Part shown: in pieces, positions 41,423 to 50,502 of the stretch
How positions within the stretch are numbered: position 1 is the stretch's first letter
Layout of the letters: the number at the start of each line of letters is the position of its first letter
NCBI RefSeq assembly: GCF_003729955.1
Contig: NZ_RJTX01000002.1
Coordinates: 124,001-188,000 of the forward strand
DNA length: 64,000 nt
Source: Chryseobacterium daecheongense
GTDB lineage: Bacteria; Bacteroidota; Bacteroidia; Flavobacteriales; Weeksellaceae
Reading direction: 5' to 3'
The notes under the pieces: model-generated
Told to the model about the DNA's origin: nothing
The model's input: only the letters and a program-made list of their open reading frames with translations
Database searches by the model: none
Program-made: the position numbers and the translations under genes

Positions 41423-41815
41423 ATGAGAAACACCATAATATATTTTTTGACCAGTTTATTTCTGCTATTTATAGTGGAAAGCAAAATGAATGTCAAAACT
41501 CTTCGAAATGATTATAATGGCCATGTTTCTCATAACCTGCCTAAAAAGGCGAATCGTTTGAACCAAACCTATGAAAAGCTTTCAATTCAGCAGGCACCAG
41601 ATGATGTAGATGCAACATATACATTGGAACTTGCGGAGGATGATTTTCAATTTTCAGATACTTTCCAAAGCATTGTTGTTTTTGCCAGTGTCTTCAGTTT
41701 GGTCTATATTTTCGGGCTGCACAATAAAAAGCGCCTGAAATCCTCTATACATGGCTTATTGTTCAATTCTGTCCATGTAAAGAGATTCATTCTGATTCGT
41801 TCTATCAGAATTTAA
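41423..41815 (+). CDS. Small membrane protein of unknown function, before the efflux genes
   Basis: A 130-residue protein with an N-terminal hydrophobic helix (about 3-20), a polar middle (NDYNGHVSHNLPKKANRLNQ) and a second hydrophobic helix near 87-105 (IVVFASVFSLVYIFGL), then a basic end. No recognised domain. It precedes the RND efflux genes by 122 bases with no terminator between, so it may belong to their operon. The start ATG at 41423 was preferred to a TTG at 41411. Confidence 0.6.
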   Translation: MRNTIIYFLTSLFLLFIVESKMNVKTLRNDYNGHVSHNLPKKANRLNQTYEKLSIQQAPDDVDATYTLELAEDDFQFSDTFQSIVVFASVFSLVYIFGLHNKKRLKSSIHGLLFNSVHVKRFILIRSIRI

Positions 41816-41937
41816 AATACCTTTCCCTTCTTTATTTTCTGCTCAAGAGCTTGAGTAGAAATATCCCGTGTTGTGATATCGTAATATCCACACAATCAAT
41901 TCTCAATTAACATTAACGATTTATATACTCTAGAATT

Positions 41938-43023
41938 ATGATGAAAGGAGTTGTCTCAAGCATGATGCTTAGTACCCTCTTATTATTTGCCGCTTGTAAT
42001 GGCAAAAAAGAAGAAAAAGAAGAAGAAACGGTTTATCCGGTTACTTCACCCGTAAAAATGGATACGGTGATCAACAAAGAATATGTAGCACAGATACAAT
42101 CTGTAAAAAACATTGAAATCCGTGCACAGGAAAAAGGATTTCTTGAAAAGATCTATGTAGACGAAGGACAATATGTCCATGCAGGACAAACATTATTCAG
42201 AATTATGCCTCAGTTGTACCAGGCAGAATTGATGAAAGCCAAAGCCGAAGTAGAACAGGCTTCAATAGAATTAAGAAATGCAAGTACATTGGCAAATAAC
42301 AATGTTGTTTCCAAAAACGAAAAAGCGATGGCCAAAGCTAAGCTTGATGCTGCCAATGCAGAAATGAGATTGGCTCAGATTCACTTGTCATTTACCGATA
42401 TCAAAGCTCCATTTTCAGGAGTTATCAACAGAATTCCTTTGAAACTAGGAAGTCTTGTGGATGAAGGAGATTTATTGACTTCATTGTCTGACAATACCAA
42501 TGTGTACAGCTATTTTAATGTTTCAGAACCTGAATATCTGAGCTATCAAACACATGTCAATGACAGAGGAAGCAATCAGGTAACCCTTATCATGGCCAAT
42601 GGTGAAGACCTACCACAAAAAGGAGAGATCCAGACCATAGAAGGTGAATTTGATAATGAAACAGGAAATATCGCATTCAGAGCCAAGTTTCCAAATCCTG
42701 ACAAATTGTTAAGAAACGGAGAAACCGGAAAAGTACGAATGACCTTACCGCTTAAAAATGCTTTGATCATTCCACAAAAAGCCACTTATGAAATTCAGGA
42801 TCAGAAATATGTTTTTGTAATTGACAAAAATGGTGTTGCCAAATCTAAAAATATAAAAGTGGCTTATGAGCTTCCTGACCTTTATGTAGTGGCTTCAGGA
42901 CTTTCCGAAGGAGATAAGATTCTTCTGGAAGGTGTTCAGAAAGTAAAAGATGATCAGAAAGTAAAAACAAAACCTCAGGATCCGAGAAAAGTTCTTCAAT
43001 CATTAAGATTAAAAGCAGAGTAG
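41938..43023 (+). CDS. RND efflux periplasmic adaptor (membrane fusion protein)
   Basis: A 361-residue lipoprotein adaptor: signal peptide with Cys20 after LLLFAA, then the HlyD/AcrA order: lipoyl half-motif EIRAQEKGFLEKIYVDEGQYVHAGQTLF, a helical hairpin (about 95-145), the second lipoyl half FTDIKAPFSGVINRIPLKLGSLVDEGD, and the beta-barrel region to about 320. It links the inner-membrane pump with the outer-membrane channel encoded downstream. The pump gene begins 21 bases later. Confidence 0.95.
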   Translation: MMKGVVSSMMLSTLLLFAACNGKKEEKEEETVYPVTSPVKMDTVINKEYVAQIQSVKNIEIRAQEKGFLEKIYVDEGQYVHAGQTLFRIMPQLYQAELMKAKAEVEQASIELRNASTLANNNVVSKNEKAMAKAKLDAANAEMRLAQIHLSFTDIKAPFSGVINRIPLKLGSLVDEGDLLTSLSDNTNVYSYFNVSEPEYLSYQTHVNDRGSNQVTLIMANGEDLPQKGEIQTIEGEFDNETGNIAFRAKFPNPDKLLRNGETGKVRMTLPLKNALIIPQKATYEIQDQKYVFVIDKNGVAKSKNIKVAYELPDLYVVASGLSEGDKILLEGVQKVKDDQKVKTKPQDPRKVLQSLRLKAE

Positions 43024-43043
43024 GACTCATTAAATGAAGCAGT

Positions 43044-46000
43044 ATGTTTAAAAAATTCATTCGCAGACCCGTTCTGTCTATCGTAATCTCACTGATTATC
43101 GTATTTATGGGAATCTTGTCACTGGTTAAACTACCGGTTACCCAATTCCCGTCCATTTCACCACCCAAAGTAAATATCACCGCAGAATATCCCGGAGCTA
43201 ATAACGAATTATTGATCAAATCTGTGGTTATTCCACTGGAGAGAGGTCTTAATGGAGTACCGGGAATGAAATACATGACTTCTGATGCCGGAAATGACGG
43301 AGAGGCTTCTATTCAGGTAGTTTTTGACCTGGGAACCGATCCCAATGTTGCAGCCGTAAACGTTCAGAACCGTGTATCTTCCGTTGTGAATAAACTTCCG
43401 CCGTTGGTAGTCCGTGAAGGGGTAAAAATCACTCGTGAAGAACCCAATATGTTGATGTATATCAACTTGTACAGTGATGATCCCAAAGCCGATCAGAAAT
43501 TCCTTTTCAACTATGCAGATATCAACGTAATGTCTGAGTTGAGAAGGGTAAGTGGAGTAGGTTTTGCAGATATCCTGGGAACAAGAGAATATGCAATGCG
43601 TATCTGGCTTAAACCAGACAGATTAACAGCATACAGCATTTCGGCAGATGAAGTGATGGAAGCATTAAATGCACAGAGTTTGGAAGCTTCCCCGGGTAAA
43701 ACAGGAGAAAGTTCCGGAAAAAGATCTCAGTCATTTGAATACATCTTAAAATATCCGGGTCGTTTCAATAATGAAAAAGATTACGGAAATATTATCCTTA
43801 AAGCAAAATCAGATGGAGAATTCATCAGGTTAAAAGATGTAGCTGATATAGAATTCGGTTCTTCCATGTATGACATCTATTCCACATTGAACGGAAAACC
43901 TTCTGCTGCGATCACGGTAAAACAATCGTATGGTTCCAACGCAAGTGATGTTATCAAAAATGTAAAAACCTTGATGGCAGAATTGCAGAAAACTACTTTC
44001 CCGAAAGGAATGCATTATGACATTAGTTATGATGTGTCAAGATTCTTGGATGCCTCCATTGAAAAAGTAATTCACACTTTATTTGAAGCTTTTATTTTGG
44101 TGGCCATTGTGGTATTCCTATTTTTAGGAGACTGGCGTTCTACATTGATTCCAGCTATTGCAGTTCCCGTTTCATTGATCGGTACTTTCGCTGTGATGTC
44201 CGCTTTCGGAATCACTTTAAATATGATCTCGCTCTTTGCTCTTGTAATGGCAATTGGGGTCGTGGTAGATGATGCCATTGTTGTGATTGAAGCGGTTCAT
44301 GCCAAGATGGAAGAAAAACATCTTTCTCCATTAAAAGCAACAGAAGAGGCGATGCACGAGATCAGTGGAGCGATTATCGCAATTACTTTGGTAATGGCAT
44401 CCGTATTCATTCCGATCGCATTTATGTCTGGTCCGGTTGGGGTATTCTATCGTCAGTTCTCCATTACCATGGCTTCGGCAATTATCCTTTCCGGAGTAGT
44501 TGCATTAACCTTAACTCCGGCGTTATGTGCTTTAATCTTAAAAAATAACCACGGAAAAGCGAAAAAAAGAACTCCTATTACCATTTTCTTAGATAAATTC
44601 AACAGCTTATTTACAAAAGGAGCAGGAAAATATGAAGGATTGCTGAATAAAACAGTGAAGAAAAAAACGATCACACTTCCGCTGTTATTAGCTTTCTGTG
44701 CATGTACATTCTTTTTAAGCAACTCCCTTCCATCAGGATTTATTCCGGCGGAAGACCAGGGAATGATCTACGCAATTATCCAAACACCGCCAGGTTCAAC
44801 GTTAGAAAGAACCAATCAGATTGCCAAAGAATTATTAAGAGAGTCTGAAGATATTGATGGAGTACAATCCGTTTCTTCACTGGCAGGTTATGAAATTCTT
44901 ACAGAAGGTACAGGTTCCAACTCTGGTACTTGTCTGATCAATCTTAAAAGCTGGGAAGATCGTAAAGAATCTGCCGCGGAAATTATTGAAAAACTGGAAG
45001 AAAAAGCTAAAAATATTCCGGGTGCCAATATAGAATTTTTCCAGCCTCCATCTATTCCGGGGTATGGTGCAGCAGGTGGTTTTGAACTTCGACTCTTGGA
45101 TAAAGCAGGAAGTGGAGATTATCATAAGATGGAGCAGGTAAGTAACGATTTCGTAAAGGAATTGAAAAAGCGTCCTGAACTAGGTTCAGCGTTTACTTTC
45201 TATTCCGCGAGTTTCCCTCAATATATGTTGAGAGTGGATAATGATCTTGCTGAACAAAAAGGCGTAACCATTGAAAATGCGATGGATAATTTATCAACAT
45301 TGATAGGTTCGAATTATGAGACGAGTTTCATTCGTTTTGACAGACCGTATAAAGTAATTGTTCAGGCAGGTCCGCAATATCGTGCATTGCCAAGTGATTT
45401 ATTGAAATTATATGTGAAAAATGATAAAGATCAAATGGTTCCGTATTCAGATTTCATGCATTTGGAAAAGGTTTATGGTTTATCAGAGATCACGAGACAC
45501 AATATGTATAATTCATCCGAGGTAAGTGGAACTCCTGCACCGGGTTACAGCTCCGGACAGGCTATTGCAGCGATTAAAGAGGTGGCGGATAAAACACTTC
45601 CGAGAGGTTTCGGTATTGACTGGGCGGGGATTTCTAAAGATGAAGTAAACCGTGGAAATGAAGCTGTATATATCTTCTTGGTATGTTTAGGTTTCGTTTA
45701 TCTGATTCTTTCCGCACAGTATGAAAGCTTCATTCTTCCGTTACCGGTAATTCTTTCTTTGCCAACGGGGATTTTCGGAGCATTCTTATGTTTGAAATTA
45801 TTAGGATTAGAGAACAATATTTATGCTCAGGTTGCCATGGTTATGTTGATCGGGCTTTTAGGGAAAAATGCCGTATTGATTGTTGAATTTGCCGTACAGA
45901 AGAAAGCGGAAGAAGGGATTCCTGTGGCACAGGCTGCCATTGAAGGAGCGGCTATCCGTTTCCGTCCGATCTTAATGACTTCATTTGCCTTTATTGCAGG

Positions 46001-46235
46001 TTTGATTCCGTTGGTAATGGCAACAGGACCGGGGGCGATCGGAAACAGAACCATTGGTACAGCTGCTGCGGGAGGAATGCTGATTGGGACTGTTTTCGGA
46101 CTGATGATTATTCCGGGACTATACTACATCTTCGGAACGATTGCGGAGAAATCAAGATTGGCAAGATATGAAGAAGAAAATCCTTTAACTGAACAAACTG
46201 AACCTTATCAACATGATGGAAAATTTGAAGACTAA
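43044..46235 (+). CDS. RND efflux pump, HAE-1 type
   Basis: The inner-membrane drug/proton antiporter of a tripartite efflux system, 1063 residues, normal length. Seen are FIRRPVLSIVISLIIVFMG at the start, the proton-relay Asp pair D409-D410 in GVVVDDAIVVIEAVHA, the internal repeat of the two halves, and GLLGKNAVLIVEFA with its conserved Lys in the second half. Hydrophobic HAE-1 type pumps such as AcrB and MexB export antibiotics, dyes and bile salts; the spectrum here is not known. It overlaps the channel gene by 23 bases. Confidence 0.97.
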   Translation: MFKKFIRRPVLSIVISLIIVFMGILSLVKLPVTQFPSISPPKVNITAEYPGANNELLIKSVVIPLERGLNGVPGMKYMTSDAGNDGEASIQVVFDLGTDPNVAAVNVQNRVSSVVNKLPPLVVREGVKITREEPNMLMYINLYSDDPKADQKFLFNYADINVMSELRRVSGVGFADILGTREYAMRIWLKPDRLTAYSISADEVMEALNAQSLEASPGKTGESSGKRSQSFEYILKYPGRFNNEKDYGNIILKAKSDGEFIRLKDVADIEFGSSMYDIYSTLNGKPSAAITVKQSYGSNASDVIKNVKTLMAELQKTTFPKGMHYDISYDVSRFLDASIEKVIHTLFEAFILVAIVVFLFLGDWRSTLIPAIAVPVSLIGTFAVMSAFGITLNMISLFALVMAIGVVVDDAIVVIEAVHAKMEEKHLSPLKATEEAMHEISGAIIAITLVMASVFIPIAFMSGPVGVFYRQFSITMASAIILSGVVALTLTPALCALILKNNHGKAKKRTPITIFLDKFNSLFTKGAGKYEGLLNKTVKKKTITLPLLLAFCACTFFLSNSLPSGFIPAEDQGMIYAIIQTPPGSTLERTNQIAKELLRESEDIDGVQSVSSLAGYEILTEGTGSNSGTCLINLKSWEDRKESAAEIIEKLEEKAKNIPGANIEFFQPPSIPGYGAAGGFELRLLDKAGSGDYHKMEQVSNDFVKELKKRPELGSAFTFYSASFPQYMLRVDNDLAEQKGVTIENAMDNLSTLIGSNYETSFIRFDRPYKVIVQAGPQYRALPSDLLKLYVKNDKDQMVPYSDFMHLEKVYGLSEITRHNMYNSSEVSGTPAPGYSSGQAIAAIKEVADKTLPRGFGIDWAGISKDEVNRGNEAVYIFLVCLGFVYLILSAQYESFILPLPVILSLPTGIFGAFLCLKLLGLENNIYAQVAMVMLIGLLGKNAVLIVEFAVQKKAEEGIPVAQAAIEGAAIRFRPILMTSFAFIAGLIPLVMATGPGAIGNRTIGTAAAGGMLIGTVFGLMIIPGLYYIFGTIAEKSRLARYEEENPLTEQTEPYQHDGKFED

Positions 46236-47664
46236 AAATATGATCACAGCCATTGCCTTATCACTTGTTTTAGCAAGTTGTAAGGCTCCGATGGCGACAG
46301 TTATAAAAGACGAGGTAAAAGAAAATGTACCTCAAAACTTTAATCAGGAAGATCAGGGAGATGCCAGTAATAACAGTGGCACCACTCCGTGGAGACAATT
46401 CTTTACGGATCCTAATCTTGTTGCACTGATTGAAACTGCTTTAAAGAACAACCAGGAACTCATGATCACCCTACAGGAGATTGAGATCGCCAAAAGTGGT
46501 GTTTTAGCAAAAAAAGGGAAATTAACTCCAACGGTTTCTGCAGGAATTGGAGCAGGAGTAAAAAAAGCAGGACGTTATACGAGTGAAGGAGCGGGTGATG
46601 CTACTACAGAAATAGAGCCTGGAAAAGAAATGCCGGATCCGCTTGGAAATTTCGAAGGGGGATTGATGGCCAACTGGGAAATTGATATCTGGAAAAAGCT
46701 CAGAACAGAAAAAGAAGCGGCAGTGGCTCACTATCTATCCACAGTTGAAGGGAAAAATTTTGTTCTTTCAAGCTTAATAGAAGAAGTTGCTGACAACTAC
46801 TATGAATTGCTGGCGTTGGATAACCAGTTGGATATTATTCAACAATACATCAAGTTACAGCAAAAAGCTCTGGAAATTTCAAAAATTCAAAAAGAAGCTG
46901 CAGCAGCCACTGAATTGGCAGTAAAAAAGTTTGAAGCGGAGTTAGCCAAATCAAAAGCAACGGAATATACCATCCGTCAGGAGATTACCGAAAAAGAGAA
47001 TGATATTAATGCGCTTTGCGGTCGTTTTCCACAACCGATTGTGAGAACTAAGGAAAACTTTATGTCAACGATTCCGCAAACAGTTTATACAGGAATTCCA
47101 TCACAGCTATTGGCCAACCGTCCTGATATCAAACAGGCAGAATTAGAATTAAAAGCAGCAAAATTTGATGTGGAAGCGGCAAGAAAAGAATTCTATCCTT
47201 CATTAGAAATTTCTGCTACCTTGGGATTGGAAGCATTTAAGCCTTCATATCTGGTAAAATTACCGGAATCAATGGCAGCGAGTTTGGCTGGGGAATTAGC
47301 AGGGCCTTTGATTAACAAAAGTGCAATTAAAGCCAATTTCCAAACTGCAGATGCAAGGCAGATCCAGGCTTTGTATGAGTATGACAAAACGATTCTGAAT
47401 GCTTATCTGGATGTGGCTAATCTGATGTCAAAAGTTAAAAATATTGATCAGTATTATCAATTGAAATCTCAGGAAACTCATGCATTGGAACAGTCTATTG
47501 ATATTGCTAATCAGTTGTTCCGAAATTCCAGAGCAGATTATCTGGAGGTTTTATTAAACCAGAGAGATGCATTAGATGCTAAGATGGAACTGATTGAAGC
47601 AAAAGAAAAACAACTAAGTACAGTGGTTGATATTTATAAAAGCCTAGGAGGCGGATGGAAATAA
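46213..47664 (+). CDS. Outer-membrane efflux channel lipoprotein (TolC/NodT type)
   Basis: A 483-residue outer-membrane factor: lipoprotein signal ending LASC (Cys23), WRQFFTDPNLVALIETAL, the repeated helix pair region, LANRPDIKQAELELKAAKFDVEAARKEFYPSL, which is typical of the NodT family, and the repeat RADYLEVLLNQRDALDAKMELIEAKEKQL at the end. It completes the RND system. Its first 23 bases lie inside the pump gene. A terminator follows at 47694. Confidence 0.95.
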   Translation: MMENLKTKNMITAIALSLVLASCKAPMATVIKDEVKENVPQNFNQEDQGDASNNSGTTPWRQFFTDPNLVALIETALKNNQELMITLQEIEIAKSGVLAKKGKLTPTVSAGIGAGVKKAGRYTSEGAGDATTEIEPGKEMPDPLGNFEGGLMANWEIDIWKKLRTEKEAAVAHYLSTVEGKNFVLSSLIEEVADNYYELLALDNQLDIIQQYIKLQQKALEISKIQKEAAAATELAVKKFEAELAKSKATEYTIRQEITEKENDINALCGRFPQPIVRTKENFMSTIPQTVYTGIPSQLLANRPDIKQAELELKAAKFDVEAARKEFYPSLEISATLGLEAFKPSYLVKLPESMAASLAGELAGPLINKSAIKANFQTADARQIQALYEYDKTILNAYLDVANLMSKVKNIDQYYQLKSQETHALEQSIDIANQLFRNSRADYLEVLLNQRDALDAKMELIEAKEKQLSTVVDIYKSLGGGWK

Positions 47665-47693
47665 TTCAGAGGAATTATTAAAGTTAATTGAGG

Positions 47694-47722
47694 AGCTTGA
47701 TTCGTGAGAATCAAGCTTTTTT
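47694..47722 (+). terminator. Terminator of the efflux operon
   Basis: AGCTTGATTC (47694-47703) pairs with GAATCAAGCT (47708-47717), then TTTTTTAT. Confidence 0.9.
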
Positions 47723-47781
47723 ATAATAAGTTTTTATGAATAAGATAAAAAATCCAATAAAAATTCTCGCTATAACTTTCT

Positions 47782-47789
47782 TATATTTG
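47782..47789 (+). promoter_or_regulatory. -7 promoter box of the M20 peptidase gene
   Basis: TATATTTG, 23 bases before the ATG at 47813. Confidence 0.6.
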
Positions 47790-47812
47790 TCATACCACCA
47801 CAAAACCCTCTC

Positions 47813-49345
47813 ATGAAAAAACTCCTCTTCCTCATCCTCGGTATCCTCCTCATTCTTATCGCTGTTCTCCTTATCAGAACATTCACCTATCCGTTCAAAA
47901 AAAATAATTCCGAAACAAAATCAGTTTGGAAAGCAGTCAAAAATGATTCAGCTGTTCAAAGATTTTCAGGTGGTTTAAAAATTCCTACGGTTTCTACAGG
48001 TGAGTTGGGAAATTTTGATTATTCCACATTTGAAACTTTTAAAGAATACCTCAGAAAATCGTACCCGTTAGTGTATCAGAATACGGAAAACTATGAGATC
48101 AATAAATATGGTTTGGTATTCAGATTGAAAGGAAGCGAACCCAATCTCGAGCCTATTTTGTTTCTTTCTCACATGGATGTTGTTCCTCCGGGAGATGCCG
48201 ATGTGAAAAATAAAGAAGAAAATGTTTTCAGACCCAATGATCAGCCATTGCCTGCTGTGACAAAAGTAGCAGAGGATTGGGATTTTGGTCCGTTTTCAGG
48301 AGCGGTTGCCAATGGAAGAATTTATGGAAGAGGAGCAATCGATATGAAAGGAATGCTTTTCTCTTTGATGGAATCTATGAACAACCTGATCAAAAGTGGA
48401 TATATTCCGCAACGTGATATATACCTGGCTTTTGGTTTTGATGAAGAAGTTGGCGGGGCCAAAGGAGCAGCACAAATTGCAGTCCATTTCAAAAAGCAAG
48501 GATTGAAGTTCGAAGCCGTATATGATGAAGGTGGATTGATTTTAGAGAAGGGAAGTGTAAAAGGAATCGATTCAGATGTGGCGGTCATCGGATGTGCAGA
48601 AAAAGGCTTTCTCTCTGCCAGAATCAAAGTGAAAGGTTTGGGTGGACATTCTTCCATGCCTCCGCTGGAAACCGCAATGGGAAAAGCAGCCATCATTATG
48701 CAGAGACTGGAGGATGATCAGATGAAGCCGATCATGACACCATTAATTAAACAATTCTTTGATAATGTGGGGGGAACAATGCCTTTTGTCAACAGATTGG
48801 CCATTGCCAACCAATGGTTTTTAAAACCTGTTTTACTGTCACAGCTTACCAAGAACAACAGTACAAATGCTTTAGTTCGTACCACCACCGCTTTAACGAT
48901 GATGAAAGGTAGCGATGGACCTAATGTTCTCTCTCCCGAAGTTGAGTTTATCGTGAATTTCAGATTGCTTCCCGGAAATACGGTAAAAGATGTCAAAGAA
49001 CACATTGCAAAAGCTACCGAAGGATTTGACGTAGAAGTAGAGGAAATTGATAACACCAAAGAAGCTTCCGCCATTTCATCTACCAAAACAAAAAGTTTTA
49101 CCATCATTGAAGCCGGAATTAAAGAAATTTATCCTGATGCTATAGCTACGCCTTATCTTACCATCGCCGCAACAGATGCTTATAAATATCAGATCGTGAG
49201 CAAAAATATCTACAGATTTATGCCTATTAAGATCAATGATCCCGAAAAACAAAGCATCCACAGTACCAACGAATATCTCAGCATCGAAAATTATATGAAG
49301 ATGATTCATTATTTTGAATACATCATGAAAAACTATGATCGATAG
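47813..49345 (+). CDS. M20-family metallopeptidase (carboxypeptidase S-like)
   Basis: A 510-residue zinc peptidase with an N-terminal membrane anchor or uncleaved signal (LLFLILGILLILIAVLLI). The M20 metal set is visible: His120 in LSHMDVVP with Asp122, Asp177 in GRGAIDMKG, and Glu211-Glu212 in GFDEEVGG, and the later H in IATPYLTIAATDAYKY region. It resembles carboxypeptidase S and related dipeptidases. With DPP IV and the POT transporters in the same window it fits a peptide-using organism. It lies alone as one unit. Confidence 0.93.
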   Translation: MKKLLFLILGILLILIAVLLIRTFTYPFKKNNSETKSVWKAVKNDSAVQRFSGGLKIPTVSTGELGNFDYSTFETFKEYLRKSYPLVYQNTENYEINKYGLVFRLKGSEPNLEPILFLSHMDVVPPGDADVKNKEENVFRPNDQPLPAVTKVAEDWDFGPFSGAVANGRIYGRGAIDMKGMLFSLMESMNNLIKSGYIPQRDIYLAFGFDEEVGGAKGAAQIAVHFKKQGLKFEAVYDEGGLILEKGSVKGIDSDVAVIGCAEKGFLSARIKVKGLGGHSSMPPLETAMGKAAIIMQRLEDDQMKPIMTPLIKQFFDNVGGTMPFVNRLAIANQWFLKPVLLSQLTKNNSTNALVRTTTALTMMKGSDGPNVLSPEVEFIVNFRLLPGNTVKDVKEHIAKATEGFDVEVEEIDNTKEASAISSTKTKSFTIIEAGIKEIYPDAIATPYLTIAATDAYKYQIVSKNIYRFMPIKINDPEKQSIHSTNEYLSIENYMKMIHYFEYIMKNYDR

Positions 49346-49437
49346 CATTACTGTATTTCTTTAACTCCAATCTTAGCCTCAATCTCAACATTTAAAATTA
49401 TTTTTTTAATACGTCAAGTTCTGTCGCATTAGTGAAA

Positions 49438-49445
49438 TAGCTTTG
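49438..49445 (+). promoter_or_regulatory. -7 promoter box before the unknown protein gene
   Basis: TAGCTTTG, 21 bases before the ATG at 49467; it overlaps the TTG codon of the longer frame. Confidence 0.5.
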
Positions 49446-49466
49446 TCTCAATTAAAATACGAAGCT

Positions 49467-50168
49467 ATGGAACTGCCATTTTATTTAAGTTTTACCGAGT
49501 TTGAAAATCAATACTATAACAATCTTGAAAGATGGTTTGAACAGTATCATAATACCAGTGAAATTGACTATTTAAAAAGTTTAGCAGAGCTATACAGCCC
49601 TTATCTCTATTATAATTTCGCCAACGAGAGATTGCAGGCAGAGGCATCTATCCAGATCAAAGACTGCTTTTTCCCGAATCATGATAAGATCGGGATCTCC
49701 TTCTGTACACAATGTGAAAACGGAAAACCAGCCAAAGCCGTTAAAGGCATGAACCATATATTTGAATGGAAAACGATCACCATGATGGAATATGCACAAC
49801 ATATTTTAGATAAGATCAATGGATTCCTTTTGAAAAATGACGAAGTTCTAAACGGGCAGGGAAATATTATGGATTTTGTGAATGATTATGGAATTATTAC
49901 AGGTAGAGAAGGAGCGGGATATTGTATCAATTATAACCAGCACCAGTCAACCATTCCTTTTCTGAAGGCCTATTTACCCTATTATGGAAGAACGGTTGAT
50001 ATGGCCAAATACCGGGATTTTCTTTTTTCAATTGTCCAGATCGCAGAATGCATTGATCAGAAATTGAAATCTGTACAGGCATTTGAGCATACTATTTATA
50101 ATAAGCTTAAGTCTGAAGCGAAATTCAAGGTACAGATGAATCGGCAGTTTTTAACGATATGTAATTAA
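49467..50168 (+). CDS. Soluble protein of unknown function
   Basis: A 233-residue protein without signal or membrane segment, rich in Tyr and Phe (FYLSFTEFENQYYNNLERWFEQYHN). It contains a stretch SFCTQCENGKPAK with two cysteines and a long helical C-terminal part. I do not recognise the family. A TTG at 49443 would lengthen it by eight residues, but that codon overlaps the promoter box, so ATG 49467 was chosen. A clear terminator follows. Confidence 0.65.
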   Translation: MELPFYLSFTEFENQYYNNLERWFEQYHNTSEIDYLKSLAELYSPYLYYNFANERLQAEASIQIKDCFFPNHDKIGISFCTQCENGKPAKAVKGMNHIFEWKTITMMEYAQHILDKINGFLLKNDEVLNGQGNIMDFVNDYGIITGREGAGYCINYNQHQSTIPFLKAYLPYYGRTVDMAKYRDFLFSIVQIAECIDQKLKSVQAFEHTIYNKLKSEAKFKVQMNRQFLTICN

Positions 50169-50217
50169 ATTGCTTTATTCTTACATTCAGTTAGTTATAT
50201 TATATTGTTTCAAAAAT

Positions 50218-50248
50218 TGCCTGTCAATGCTGACGGGCAGTTTTTATT
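50218..50248 (+). terminator. Terminator after the unknown protein gene
   Basis: TGCCTGTCA (50218-50226) pairs with TGACGGGCA (50231-50239) with one T-G pair, then TTTTTATT. Confidence 0.85.
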
Positions 50249-50316
50249 AGCTAATGAGAAATAGTTTTGTGTTAAGCTTACTTTACAACCTAAAGACCTT
50301 TTGCTTTAAGTTGTAA

Positions 50317-50353
50317 AAACAAAAAAGTCTTAAACATTAATGTTCAAGACTTT
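50317..50353 (-). terminator. Terminator of tRNA-Ser
   Basis: AAAGTCTT...AACATT (from 50324) pairs with AATGTT...AAGACTTT (to 50353); on the minus strand a TTTTTTGTTTTT run follows. It lies 9 bases past the 3' end of the tRNA. Confidence 0.8.
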
Positions 50354-50361
50354 ATCTTTTG

Positions 50362-50448
50362 CAGAGAGGAAGGGATTCGAACCCTCGATACAGTTACCCG
50401 TATACTACCTTTCCAGGGTAGCTCCTTCAACCACTCGGACACCTCTCT
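50362..50448 (-). tRNA. tRNA-Ser(GGA)
   Basis: An 87-base type II tRNA on the minus strand: acceptor AGAGAGG pairs with CCTCTCT, anticodon stem CTACC/GGTAG encloses CTGGAAA, anticodon GGA, reading UCU and UCC. It has the long variable arm of tRNA-Ser and the T arm GAGGG-TTCGAAT-CCCTT. Discriminator G. CCA is not encoded. Confidence 0.95.
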
Positions 50449-50502
50449 AATTGAGATTGCAAAAATAGAGTATTTTCTCGAAATAGCAAATTATTTGCGC
50501 AA

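Noticed and set aside
41842..41857. Short dyad CTCAAG-AG-CTTGAG between the small membrane protein and the adaptor gene
   Set aside because: The arms are only six bases and there is no regulator gene nearby, so an operator call would be guesswork.
48322..49107. Two long minus-strand frames inside the M20 peptidase gene
   Set aside because: The plus strand carries a full metallopeptidase with all metal ligands; the opposite frames are shadows.
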